Shown here in pieces: positions 16,456 to 23,870 of a DNA stretch of 64,000 nucleotides. Every line of letters begins with the position of its first letter. The first letter of the stretch is position 1. The notes beneath the pieces are model-generated. The model did not search any database and was not told the origin of the DNA. It was given only the letters and a program-made list of their open reading frames with translations. The translations under genes were made by a program, and so were the position numbers. This DNA comes from Arthrobacter celericrescens. Its GTDB lineage: Bacteria > Actinomycetota > Actinomycetes > Actinomycetales > Micrococcaceae. The stretch lies in NCBI RefSeq assembly GCF_003614925.1, contig NZ_QYLP01000023.1, forward strand, positions 58,137 through 122,136, given 5' to 3'.

Positions 16456-17643
16456 TTACGCGGCCAGGTCCACCACGGCGAAGGACCCCGGCCGCTTGAC
16501 CGCGAAACCGAACCGGCCCTCCACGCGCATCGTGACAAGGTTCTTCGTGAAGTTCTCCCCGGACCGGTCAAGGGCCAGGGTGGCGTCCTCCCGGATCACA
16601 ATCTCCGCCTGCGTCCAGTCCGCCAGCAACGCCGTACCCGCGGCCACCGCGTTGGACGGCACCCTCGGCACCGACCAAATGTTCGCCGCAGAGTCCCCGG
16701 CCGGGTCCCCGAGCAGGAACATCCCGGTCGCCCCGTCGGCCCGGAGCAAGTCCAGCGCCTCAAGGTCCGTAGGGTTGAGCACCAGCGCCGTCGGCGTGAC
16801 CCCGGTGGCCTGCAGCTGGGTCAGCGCCTTACGGATGGACGTGAGCCGGTCCGTTGCGAACGCCTGCCCGACCACGCCGGACGTGGACAGGATCCCGGTC
16901 AGGTTCTCCCCGGTGCCGTCACCGTTCACAATCTGGTTCTGCAAGGCGTCCTGGATACCGGCCTCCATCTCGGAACCGAGGAACTGTTCAAGCGCGGCAT
17001 AGTCCGCAAGCCACCTCTCAGGGACCGGTTCCGAGAGGTGCGCAATGACCCGGACTTTATCCTCAACCTCTTCGACCGAGAACACAGACGTAGGCTTGAG
17101 TGCCCCGTCCGCGACGGGGGCCGCGTTGTTGGTGCGTACCGTCTGCCGGAGGAACGTGAAGCTGTTGCCGGTGGAAAAGCCGTCGCTGGTCAGCGGCCGC
17201 ACCGGGAGCAGTTCGAGCAGGGACCGCGGCGCGGCGGACATGGTCACGACTTCCGTGGCGATGGGGACCGGCACCCCGATGGTGCCGGTCACCAGCGACT
17301 TCTGCCCGTCCACGTTCATGACCAGGGCCCGGGAAACCCGCGCGGCCGCGTCCTTGGCCCAGCCCGAGCTCCGGCCGCCGCGCCGGTAACCGGCCCCGGA
17401 CTCCGCAGGTTCGCCTACTTCCGCCGCCAGGGTCCGGGCTTGCGCCAGAATGTCCTGGTCGGCCTTGGCGCTCTTGGCCTGCTCCAGGTAGTCCCGCGCC
17501 TTGGTCATGCGCGCGTCAAAGTCTGTCTTTTCCGCGGCGGTCAGGTCCCGGCCTTCGGCCGCGGCCCTCTCGGCAATGACCCGGGCGGCCTGCGCTTCGT
17601 CCGAAGCCTTGGTCCGGAACATTTCCAGACGGTTCGTGTTCAT
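16456..17643 (-). CDS. HK97-family phage major capsid protein
   Basis: A 395-aa protein of normal length for the HK97 major capsid family. Residues about 1-75 form the helical delta (scaffolding) domain (AARVIAERAAAEGRDLTAAE...DFDARMTKARDYLEQAK). The capsid fold follows: PVPIATEVVTMSAAPRSLLE, LLPVRPLTSDG, EVEDKVRVIAHLSEPVPERW, DGTGENLTGILSTSGV and ALVLNPTDLEALDLLRADGA. The start at 17643 has AAGGAGGG 6 nt upstream. In complete phages the delta domain is removed by a prohead protease encoded upstream along with portal and terminase; here the upstream gene is WhiB-like and none of those is present. Confidence 0.93.
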   Translation of the reverse strand: MNTNRLEMFRTKASDEAQAARVIAERAAAEGRDLTAAEKTDFDARMTKARDYLEQAKSAKADQDILAQARTLAAEVGEPAESGAGYRRGGRSSGWAKDAAARVSRALVMNVDGQKSLVTGTIGVPVPIATEVVTMSAAPRSLLELLPVRPLTSDGFSTGNSFTFLRQTVRTNNAAPVADGALKPTSVFSVEEVEDKVRVIAHLSEPVPERWLADYAALEQFLGSEMEAGIQDALQNQIVNGDGTGENLTGILSTSGVVGQAFATDRLTSIRKALTQLQATGVTPTALVLNPTDLEALDLLRADGATGMFLLGDPAGDSAANIWSVPRVPSNAVAAGTALLADWTQAEIVIREDATLALDRSGENFTKNLVTMRVEGRFGFAVKRPGSFAVVDLAA

Positions 17644-17887
17644 GGTGTGCCCTCCTTGGGCCAGGAATGCGCGCCGGCAAAGTTGGGCGCACGGAAAGTG
17701 GTTAGGGGGCCGGGCGGGCTCGCGGACGGATTCAGGGAGCCGGTTCTCCGGACTTGACGCCGTGCGCCCTCGTCCTTGACGTTTCCCCGTACCGCTGGCG
17801 GCACTCATTCCTCGGCGGGACCGTATAGGCGGGCGGATTGACCCGGAACGTATCCGGTGTGACCGTTGGCCGTGTCCCTCGCGCCTC

Positions 17888-17910
17888 GCGGCCCGGTTGA
17901 GCCGGGCCGC
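17888..17910 (-). terminator. GC-rich hairpin between WhiB-like and capsid genes
   Basis: A 9-bp stem (17888-17896 with 17902-17910) lies 48 nt after the WhiB-like stop. The 17644-17957 gap otherwise shows no gene. The hairpin suggests the capsid gene has its own promoter between it and 17643. Confidence 0.4.
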
Positions 17911-17957
17911 TTGCGCTTGGGACCAGAGTAGCGTGGCGGGACCGCCCGGCGGCATGG

Positions 17958-18548
17958 CTAGTGGTCCGCGTCGTCGGGCCCGCCGGCGTCGTCCCCGTCC
18001 AGTTGCCGGAGCGCCAGCTCGGCCCAGTCGCCCAGGTCCAGGTCCGTCCGGATGGTCCGGGACGCCTTCATCAGCCCGAGCAGGTAGACGGTCACGCCCA
18101 GGACTTCGTCCAGCTCCATCGGGGTCAGCATTGCCACCGCCCCGGCCGGGTCCGTCGCGTAGGCCCGGACCAGTCCCAGCGTGTCGCGCTGCAGTTGCTT
18201 GTCGTCCTGCTTGTCCATTGCTGTTCCCTTCGTTTGGTGCTTCCCTATTCGTTGCTTTTCCGTGGTGCCGGCCCAGACGCCGGCAGGTTCCGGATGGGCG
18301 GACACATAGGCCCGGCACGCGGCCAGGGCAGGACAACGGCGGCAGGAAGCGGCCGCGGCCCGCGCCGTCGCATCGTCGGCCGCCGTCCATTCCGCCCGGT
18401 GGCCGAGGCACGGGACCGTCAGCCCGGCCCGGACCAGGACACCGAGGCGGCCCATCAGGTCCGCGTGAGCTGCCAGCCGTGCCGTGTCGTCGTGCCGTGT
18501 GCCGCGCGCGGCCGCTCGAGGCGCATTGGGCCGGCGGTCCCCGGTCAT
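17958..18548 (-). CDS. WhiB-like protein with 86-aa C-terminal extension
   Basis: A 196-aa protein. Residues 47-94 have the WhiB iron-sulphur pattern, with cysteines at 47, 69, 72 and 78 (C-x21-C-x2-C-x5-C), followed by HPEPAGVWAG, close to the WhiB G(V/I)WGG turn. From Met111 (MDKQDDKQLQRDTLGLVRAY) an unrelated acidic helical part continues in the same frame. Met111 has its own GAAGGGA site (ATG at 18218), so two products from one frame, or a fusion, are both possible. WhiB-like regulators are known from actinophages. It lies between primase and capsid, so it may control capsid expression; that is inference. Confidence 0.72.
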   Translation of the reverse strand: MTGDRRPNAPRAAARGTRHDDTARLAAHADLMGRLGVLVRAGLTVPCLGHRAEWTAADDATARAAAASCRRCPALAACRAYVSAHPEPAGVWAGTTEKQRIGKHQTKGTAMDKQDDKQLQRDTLGLVRAYATDPAGAVAMLTPMELDEVLGVTVYLLGLMKASRTIRTDLDLGDWAELALRQLDGDDAGGPDDADH

Positions 18549-18660
18549 GGCGCGCCCTCCGCCGTTGCCGCCGGGACGTGACCCGGCCGTGTTAATGACC
18601 CTGCTGCGCCAAATGCCAGCCCGTATCTGCCGGGCAGCGTTGCCGTACCGGAGGGACAAA

Positions 18661-18681
18661 GGGACATTCGGAATGTATCCC
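18661..18681. promoter_or_regulatory. imperfect palindrome in the primase-WhiB gap
   Basis: GGGACATTC (18661-18669) faces GAATGTATCCC (18671-18681). The 216-nt gap 18549-18764 has no gene, so this may be an operator or promoter for the WhiB-like gene. Confidence 0.3.
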
Positions 18682-18764
18682 CTCCCACGAGAATGAGATT
18701 TGGGGAATGGGTGCTGAAAGTCCGTTTTGTCCCTCGCGCTGTGTTTCCGCAGGTCAGCACCGGT

Positions 18765-20183
18765 TTACCCCCACCCGCTCAAGGGCTCGTCCATATCGGT
18801 TTTCAGCCCAATCCGTTTCCAGGTCCGGCTCCCGCCGGACTTCCCCTGCACGAATCCGCGCGCTTCCATGGCCTTGGAGAACTCGCGCTTCGTGGCCGCC
18901 TGCCGGATGAACCCGGCCGCATTCGCCCACCGCTCCCACGCCCTCCACAGGGCATCCAGCGGAACGTTCGCCCCGTCGCCGGTAACGCAGTTGTCCATGA
19001 TGAACAGGGCCAGGCCGTCCGAGTCGTCCCGATAGGCCGCCGTCCGCGCCCGGACCTTGTCCGGGTCCGCGAGCCCTAGCCGCCGGTATTCCTGCCAGCC
19101 CGCCACGATCCAGGCAAGGACCGCTTCCAGCTCCAGACCCAGCTTTTCGTCCAGCCGGGGGTCCTGCTCCGCGGCCGGGATCACCACCTCGAACGGCACG
19201 ACTTTCAGCCGCTTCCAGACCGCCTCATCGTTGCCGCTCGTCTTGGGCAGGTGGTTCGCCACCATGGCCAGCGTGTGCGAGGGCTCAAACGCCACCGAGT
19301 CCTGCCGCATCCTCCGGGCCCGGATGGTGTCCCCGCCGGTGAGCCGCTTCATGGTCGCTTCGGCCAGGGCCCGGCCTTGCTCGATTTCGCTCATGGTGAC
19401 CCACCGGACCCCCATCAGGTCCATTTCGTCCGTGGTGTGCGCCCCGTCGCGGGCAAGCAGCAGGTCGGGCCGGACACTCGTCGCGTAGCTGCCCAGCGCC
19501 TTGTTCACGGCCCCGCACCAAACACCCTTGCCGTTCCGCCCGGTGCCGGTCAGTATCGCCAGGGCGTGTTCCATGGTCCGGCCGGCCAGCGCCTGCCCGA
19601 TATAGCGCTGCAGGAACGCCCGGACGTCCTCGTCGGGGAGGGACCGCCGCAGGAACGCGTCCCAGACCGGCCCGGCCGCTCCGGGATCGTAGGACGCCCG
19701 GCAAACCTTCGTGATCCGGTCCCGCGGATCATGCGCCCGCAGTTCCATGGTCCGCAGATCAAGGGTGCCGTTAGCCACGTTCAGCAGGTAGGCGTCCGCA
19801 TCCAGGTCGTCATGGGTGAAAGCGAACGCCTCAAGTTTGGACGCCAGCCGCAGGACGCCGTCCACCCCGTTGGCGGACTGGCAGGCCCGAACGTCGGCGG
19901 CCAGCTTGTCGTCCCGGAATGCTTCGGCATGGGCGGCCCGAATGACCGAGTACACGCGCTGCGCCGCCCTCCCGGTATGGTCCTCGACCCACCTGTTCCC
20001 GTACCACCAGTGCCAGCCCAGGCCGTGAACGTACATCAGCTTGTCGGCGTGCTCCGCGGCGAGCCGGTACGCGATCCGCAGCTGCCCGCGGAACACCAGG
20101 TCCGGGGACTCGCCCGGCATGTCGTCCGTGAAAGCCTCCGCCCGGAACCACTCCGGAATCTCGGTTTCGGCAGCGTCGGTCAT
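18765..20183 (-). CDS. P4/D5-type phage primase-helicase
   Basis: A 472-aa replication protein of the phage/plasmid primase P4 family. The D5 N-terminal region has YLLNVANGTLDLRTMELRAH (132-151) and a Y-G/W-rich start (HGLGWHWWYGNRWVEDHTGR). The superfamily 3 helicase has Walker A GTGRNGKGV (213-221), then MGVRWVTMSEIEQGRALAEA and TMKRLTGGDTIRARRMRQDS, with the arginine-finger region ANHLPKTSGNDEAVWKRLKV. It lacks a long N-terminal archaeo-eukaryotic primase domain, as in many satellite versions. Start at 20183, overlapping the previous gene by ATGA. It would replicate the excised element. Confidence 0.9.
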   Translation of the reverse strand: MTDAAETEIPEWFRAEAFTDDMPGESPDLVFRGQLRIAYRLAAEHADKLMYVHGLGWHWWYGNRWVEDHTGRAAQRVYSVIRAAHAEAFRDDKLAADVRACQSANGVDGVLRLASKLEAFAFTHDDLDADAYLLNVANGTLDLRTMELRAHDPRDRITKVCRASYDPGAAGPVWDAFLRRSLPDEDVRAFLQRYIGQALAGRTMEHALAILTGTGRNGKGVWCGAVNKALGSYATSVRPDLLLARDGAHTTDEMDLMGVRWVTMSEIEQGRALAEATMKRLTGGDTIRARRMRQDSVAFEPSHTLAMVANHLPKTSGNDEAVWKRLKVVPFEVVIPAAEQDPRLDEKLGLELEAVLAWIVAGWQEYRRLGLADPDKVRARTAAYRDDSDGLALFIMDNCVTGDGANVPLDALWRAWERWANAAGFIRQAATKREFSKAMEARGFVQGKSGGSRTWKRIGLKTDMDEPLSGWG

Positions 20184-20509
20184 GGCCGGCCCCCGTCCCG
20201 CCAGCCCCGCCCGAGCCGGGCCGCCAGCTCCCAGGGCCGCCAGCCCGCCCGTTCCAGACGGCGGCCCTCCGCTACCAGCTCCCGCGGCCCCAGCCCGGCC
20301 ACCGGCGGGGCCACCCGGAACCCTGCCGGCTCCGCCGGGTCCAGAGTGTCCCGGCGTCCGTCCACCAGGGGCGGGCACCGCAGCGACGCCAGCCGGCGAC
20401 GATGTAGACCAGCCAGCACAGCTTCCGTAGACGCCCGTTTACTTTCCCTAGACGGCGGCGGCAAAAATGTAGGACGTAGCCGGAACGCGCCATTTTCCCG
20501 AGCCCTCAC
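20180..20509 (-). CDS. 109-aa protein coupled to primase, unknown
   Basis: A 109-aa basic protein starting with GTG at 20509, within the stop of the AlpA-like gene (GTGA overlap), and ending within the primase start (ATGA overlap). These two 4-nt overlaps are the main evidence that it is real. It contains RRLASLRCPPLVDGRRDTLD and a C-terminal helix (RELVAEGRRLERAGWRPWEL). No known domain is recognised. Its position between regulator and primase suggests a replication-initiation or loading factor, or a small DNA-binding protein. Confidence 0.65.
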   Translation of the reverse strand: MRARENGAFRLRPTFLPPPSRESKRASTEAVLAGLHRRRLASLRCPPLVDGRRDTLDPAEPAGFRVAPPVAGLGPRELVAEGRRLERAGWRPWELAARLGRGWRDGGRP

Positions 20510-20706
20510 CGGCGAGCACCGCCGGCCACCAAGTCCGCCCCGCTGACTTTCGCCGCGAAGGCCCGGATGCTCGCCGCGGTAACCAGCGACCGCCTCCCGA
20601 TCTTCGCCGGGATCAGCTCGCCTTCCTTGATGAGCTGGTAGATCATCGTGCGCCCAATGCCGAGCGCCTCCGCTGCATCGTCGATCGTCACCAGTACGCG
20701 TTCCAT
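20506..20706 (-). CDS. AlpA/excisionase-type helix-turn-helix protein
   Basis: A 66-aa protein. ITIDDAAEALG-like MerR/excisionase helix-turn-helix: VLVTIDDAAEALGIGRTMIY, QLIKEGELIPAKIGRR, then SLVTAASIRAFAAKV. This is the DNA-binding domain, excisionase family (HTH_17), used by satellites and ICEs as AlpA-like activator or excisionase. TTGGAGGGA precedes the ATG at 20706. First gene of a three-gene coupled unit with the 109-aa protein and primase. Divergent from the HTH-integrase pair, with repeated ATACGCA motifs between. Confidence 0.85.
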   Translation of the reverse strand: MERVLVTIDDAAEALGIGRTMIYQLIKEGELIPAKIGRRSLVTAASIRAFAAKVSGADLVAGGARR

Positions 20707-20722
20707 GATTCCCTCCAAGTTC

Positions 20723-20802
20723 ATACGCAAGTTCTTATGTACATGGTTACGAACAACTGCGTATCGTTGCAGCGTAAGGAGCCCACCAAGAGAAATGCGT
20801 AT
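20723..20802. promoter_or_regulatory. divergent switch region with three ATACGCA motifs
   Basis: ATACGCA at 20723-20729 and inverted copies TGCGTAT at 20758-20764 and 20796-20802. The first two form an inverted repeat centred near 20744, between the AlpA-like and integrase transcription units. This is a good candidate for the control point between maintenance and excision/replication. Confidence 0.5.
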
Positions 20803-20805
20803 CAG

Positions 20806-21459
20806 ATGAGCAGAGCAACCCACCACGACACCTTCACCGCCAAGGACGGCCAACTCAGGCTTGAGCTCCGCCGCGAAACCTTCACCGCCAAGGACGGCAC
20901 CGAACTCATGATTGAGCTCCGCGGCGAAGACGCAGACCCCGACACATGGCACCAAGTGGGAGACTGCCGCGTGCCAGCCGCCCTTGAGGTAATGGAACGC
21001 CTCTGGGACGGCGGCACGGAGACCGGCGACCCCCTCCAGGAGTTCCTATACGTCAGATACGGTTTCGGAATGATCGGCGGGGCCCACCGCCTCCTTCACA
21101 TCGAAATGGACTCAGTAAGCGGAACACGCGAGATACAAGCCGCAGACCTCCGCCGTCCACGGATTGAGTACGTACTCGAAGCATCGCTACTCCACCTATG
21201 CCGGACGCCGTGGCCAGCCGGGTCCATAGCGCGCCGCCGTGACGTTGCCACCGTCATGAAGCGCCGCCGCCGCCTCAGCGACGACGTCCTCCAAGAAGTC
21301 GCCCGCGTCTACGAAGCCAACATTGACGACGCCCCCACACAAGCCGTAGCCAATCACTTCGACCTCCAACTCCGGACCGCGTCCCTACGGGTCAAGCGTG
21401 CCCGCGAAGCCGGATACATCACCAAGCCAGCCAAGACCGGAAGGAAACCACAGCAATGA
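20806..21459 (+). CDS. HTH protein preceding the integrase, with N-terminal internal duplication
   Basis: A 217-aa protein. The N-terminus repeats a motif twice: HDTFTAKDGQLRLELRRE and ETFTAKDGTELMIELRGE. The C-terminal third is a helix-turn-helix common in actinobacterial mobile-element proteins: RRRLSDDVLQEVARVYEANI, then PTQAVANHFDLQLRTASLRV and KRAREAGYIT. Its stop overlaps the integrase start (ATGA). The start at 20806 lacks a nearby ribosome site; AAGGAG at 20776-20781 is 24 nt away, so a non-ATG start (TTG 20767) is possible. Likely regulates integration or replication. Confidence 0.7.
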   Translation: MSRATHHDTFTAKDGQLRLELRRETFTAKDGTELMIELRGEDADPDTWHQVGDCRVPAALEVMERLWDGGTETGDPLQEFLYVRYGFGMIGGAHRLLHIEMDSVSGTREIQAADLRRPRIEYVLEASLLHLCRTPWPAGSIARRRDVATVMKRRRRLSDDVLQEVARVYEANIDDAPTQAVANHFDLQLRTASLRVKRAREAGYITKPAKTGRKPQQ

Positions 21460-22649
21460 GCAAGAGCAAGCGAGCGAACGGGGAAGGGTCCATCTACAAG
21501 CGCGAGTCAGACGGCCGCTACGTCGGAGCACTCACCCACCCCGACCCGGAAACGGGAAAGAACCAACGCAAGGTGTTCTACGGCAAGACCCGCGCCGAAG
21601 TCCGGGCAAAGATGCGCGCAGCCGCAGACCGGCTCGAGGAAGGCCAGCCGGTGGCCGACTCGAAAGCCACCGTTGCGCAATGGGTCACGCAGTGGGCAGC
21701 CACCACACTCGCAGCGAGCGACCGCAAGGAGTCCACCCGTTCCCTGTACCGGACGCTGGCGACCAAGCACCTAATGCCGGAGCCCTTCGGCGCACTGCCC
21801 TTGGACAAGCTCAAGCCCTCCCACGTCGAAGCGCTGGTCCTCCGCCTCCGGGCACGGACGCGACAGGTCCGGGCCGAGGACGGCAGCGAGGAAGAAATCC
21901 GGGCCCTCTCCGACTCCACCATCCGGACCACGTACACCGTCCTGCGCGCCGCCCTTGACGGAGCGGTCCGGGACGGGCTTCTCGCCCGCAATCCGGCCGC
22001 AGTCGTACGCCGCCCCGGAGTCGAACGCACCGAAGCCCGGCACCTGTCCCCCGCCGAGGTCCGCGACCTAACTAGCGCCGCCAAATCCTCCCGCTACCAC
22101 GACGCCCTCAAGTTGATAGCCGCCACCGGGATCCGCCGCGGCGAATGCCTCGCGTTGCGCTGGGAAGATATCGACCACGACGCCGGCGTGCTGAGGATCA
22201 GGGGAACACTTTCCCGCGTCGCCGGCAAGCTCATCGTGACCGAGCCCAAGACGGAGAAATCCCGGCGGGTGCTGCCGCTCTCTCCGGTCACGGCCGCACT
22301 GCTGACGGCGCAGCGGAAGGCCCAGGTTGCCGAGCGGTTGCATGCCGGCAGCGCGTGGACGGACACCGGGTTCGTCTTCACCACGGAGAGCGGGAAGCCG
22401 GTGGACCCGCGCAACCTCTACCGCGTCGCGCAGACGGCCGCGAAGCGTGCCGGGATCAAGGGCGTCGGCGTTCATTCCCTCCGGCACTCCGCGGCCACGG
22501 CCATGCTCGAAGCCGGCGTGAACATCAAAGCGGTTTCGGACCTGTTAGGCCACTCGTCCGTCAGCATCACCGGCGACATTTACGGGCATACATCCGATGA
22601 CAGCGCACGCGCCGCCGTCGCCAAGCTGTCCGATGCTATGGGCTTCTGA
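21456..22649 (+). CDS. int: tyrosine-recombinase integrase
   Basis: A 397-aa phage-type integrase. The N-terminal arm-binding part has GEGSIYKRESDGRYVGALT. A SAM-like core-binding domain spans about 65-180, and the catalytic domain has Arg227 (AATGIRRGECLALRW), Lys265, His340-x-x-Arg343 (HSLRHSAATAM), His366 (LLGHSSVSITGDIYGH) and nucleophile Tyr376. All catalytic residues are present, so it should be active. It lies 120 nt from the intact tRNA-Pro, the usual place for a tRNA-integrating element, and is coupled to the HTH gene before it. Confidence 0.95.
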   Translation: MSKSKRANGEGSIYKRESDGRYVGALTHPDPETGKNQRKVFYGKTRAEVRAKMRAAADRLEEGQPVADSKATVAQWVTQWAATTLAASDRKESTRSLYRTLATKHLMPEPFGALPLDKLKPSHVEALVLRLRARTRQVRAEDGSEEEIRALSDSTIRTTYTVLRAALDGAVRDGLLARNPAAVVRRPGVERTEARHLSPAEVRDLTSAAKSSRYHDALKLIAATGIRRGECLALRWEDIDHDAGVLRIRGTLSRVAGKLIVTEPKTEKSRRVLPLSPVTAALLTAQRKAQVAERLHAGSAWTDTGFVFTTESGKPVDPRNLYRVAQTAAKRAGIKGVGVHSLRHSAATAMLEAGVNIKAVSDLLGHSSVSITGDIYGHTSDDSARAAVAKLSDAMGF

Positions 22650-22664
22650 GCGGGGCTTTTCCAC

Positions 22665-22697
22665 GTTGCTACACCCGTTGCTACACCCGTTGCTACA
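22665..22697 (+). repeat. right-end GTTGCTACA iterons (integrase arm-type sites)
   Basis: Three copies of GTTGCTACA at 22665, 22677 and 22689 with an exact 12-bp period, in the same orientation as those at the left end. After excision these and the left copies would flank the core site in attP. Confidence 0.7.
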
Positions 22698-22714
22698 TTT
22701 GGCCGATTAAGCAG

Positions 22715-22752
22715 CAGAGGCCGCCTCCGGATTTCTCCGGAAACGGCCTCTG
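22715..22752. terminator. intrinsic terminator between integrase and tRNA-Pro
   Basis: CAGAGGCCG (22715-22723) pairs with 22744-22752, with an inner TCCGGA/TCCGGA pair. Read on the minus strand it follows tRNA-Pro; on the plus strand it follows the integrase and is succeeded by GCGGTTTTATT. It is brought by the element and replaces the displaced tRNA terminator. Confidence 0.75.
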
Positions 22753-22768
22753 ACCTGCGGTTTTATTG

Positions 22769-22811
22769 GTCGGGCTGACAGGATTTGAACCTGCGACCCC
22801 CTGACCCCCAG
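22769..22811 (-). other. attachment site, proximal copy (within intact tRNA-Pro)
   Basis: 43 bp identical to 14031-14073. It rebuilds the 3' part of the tRNA gene, so insertion leaves the tRNA functional. Confidence 0.92.
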
Positions 22812-22843
22812 TCAGGTGCGCTACCAAGCTGCGCTACAGCCCG
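22770..22843 (-). tRNA. tRNA-Pro (anticodon GGG)
   Basis: A complete cloverleaf on the minus strand. The acceptor CGGGCTG pairs with CAGCCCG, the D-arm contains AGCTTGGTAGCGC, the anticodon stem CCTGA/TCAGG surrounds loop CTGGGGG (anticodon GGG), and the T-arm is CGCAGGTTCAAATCCTG. Discriminator A is at 22770. A genomic CCA follows (22769-22767), but this CCA is contributed by the element: the chromosomal copy at 14031 continues GTC instead. Confidence 0.95.
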
Positions 22844-23069
22844 CCATGCCTGCCCGTTATCGCTGTTCGCGGCCGTTCAAGCAACGCGTATCAGCCTATA
22901 CGAAAGCGGCCCGGATGAGAAATCGGAAGCCCTCCGACACGCCGTGTCGTCGCGCTCATAAATCCGAGTCCACGAACCCGCCAGCAACCCCCAGTTCAAA
23001 CCTCGTTCAGTCGGGATAGTTACGGTTCCGGAGCACCCCCAACGCCACCCTGTTCCGAAAGGCTCCCCC

Positions 23070-23849
23070 ATGGACCGCCGTCGTTTCTTCACCGCCGCTG
23101 CCGCCACCACGGCAGCGGCCTCGCTCCCCCTCCTCACCGCCGGCGCCGCCGAGGCAAGTCTCGCGGCCGACGCAGCCCAGGAACAGAAGCTCACCCGCCT
23201 CATGATCGACGCTCTCAGCCGCGAGCTGGAGGACCCGGCGACGGCCGCCGTCGTCGAACCTCACATCCAGGACGTCGGCTTCAGCTGGCACCCGCCGGTC
23301 ATTGCCGTGGACAACATCGACTACATCGTGGCCTACGCCTTCGGCAACCGCGCCCCGGCCGGCGGCGGCGATCCCGCCAAGGTCCTCTACGAACCCGGGC
23401 CCGTCAACGAAGCCCTCGCTGACACCATCGCGGCGATGCGCAAGCAGAAGAACGTTCCCGTCTTCGCCCAGTGGGAGATCGCACGCTTCCTCGAAAACAA
23501 GTACGGCATGGACCGCGTGACGTCGATCGAACCGGTCATAGCCGCGGACGGCACCATCACCTACCTGAGCACCGACGGCGTCGCCGCCCAGGTGGTTGCC
23601 CTTCGCGGAACCTCGGGCACCGCCGGTGTGGTGGGCTTCCGCGACCACGTGAAGCGCTGCGTCCAGACCACGCGCGACCGCGGCATGACTGCTTTCGCGC
23701 CGGCCGGGGCCGAGATGCCGGGCGACTACGATCTCCAGTCCGGCCAGCCGTGGACGCGCCGCCGTGACCTCTACCTACTGCATGACATGTATGCGCAGTT
23801 CGCGGTCCTGCGACAGAAGGCGATCATGGCTGCGTACCCGCACGGGTAA
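23070..23849 (+). CDS. Tat-exported protein of unknown function
   Basis: A 259-aa protein with a twin-arginine signal: MDRRRFFTAAAATTAAASLP, then LLTAGAAEASLA, cleavage probably near AEA-SLA. The mature part begins with a helix (LTRLMIDALSRELEDP) and contains VGFSWHPPVIAVDNIDYIVA, VPVFAQWEIARFLENKYGMD and a C-terminal RRRDLYLLHDMYAQFAVLRQ. The fold hints at a nucleotide-binding or DUF218-like layout (a motif before YAFGNRAP, then EPGPVNEA), but I cannot name a family. It is the first chromosomal gene right of the element and is transcribed away from it. Confidence 0.72.
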   Translation: MDRRRFFTAAAATTAAASLPLLTAGAAEASLAADAAQEQKLTRLMIDALSRELEDPATAAVVEPHIQDVGFSWHPPVIAVDNIDYIVAYAFGNRAPAGGGDPAKVLYEPGPVNEALADTIAAMRKQKNVPVFAQWEIARFLENKYGMDRVTSIEPVIAADGTITYLSTDGVAAQVVALRGTSGTAGVVGFRDHVKRCVQTTRDRGMTAFAPAGAEMPGDYDLQSGQPWTRRRDLYLLHDMYAQFAVLRQKAIMAAYPHG

Positions 23850-23870
23850 TCTCGGCGAGTTCAGGGCAGC

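Larger units (their letters stand above)
14031..22811. mobile_element. 8.8-kb integrative element in tRNA-Pro, capsid-carrying phage-satellite-like
   Basis: The ends are two identical 43-bp copies of the 3' part of tRNA-Pro(GGG), at 14031-14073 and 22769-22811. Inside lie a tyrosine integrase next to the intact tRNA, an HTH protein, an AlpA-like regulator, a 109-aa unknown, a P4-type primase/helicase, a WhiB-like protein, an HK97 major capsid protein and four small unknown genes. Size and the int-alpA-primase layout match phage-inducible islands and P4-like satellites. No terminase, portal, prohead protease, tail or lysis gene is visible, so it cannot make a virion alone. A decayed prophage is the alternative, but all its genes appear intact. 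Confidence 0.88.

Noticed and set aside
17644..18411. N-terminal extension of the capsid frame upstream of 17643
   Set aside because: The open frame continues but overlaps the WhiB-like gene, and a strong ribosome site marks 17643 as the start.
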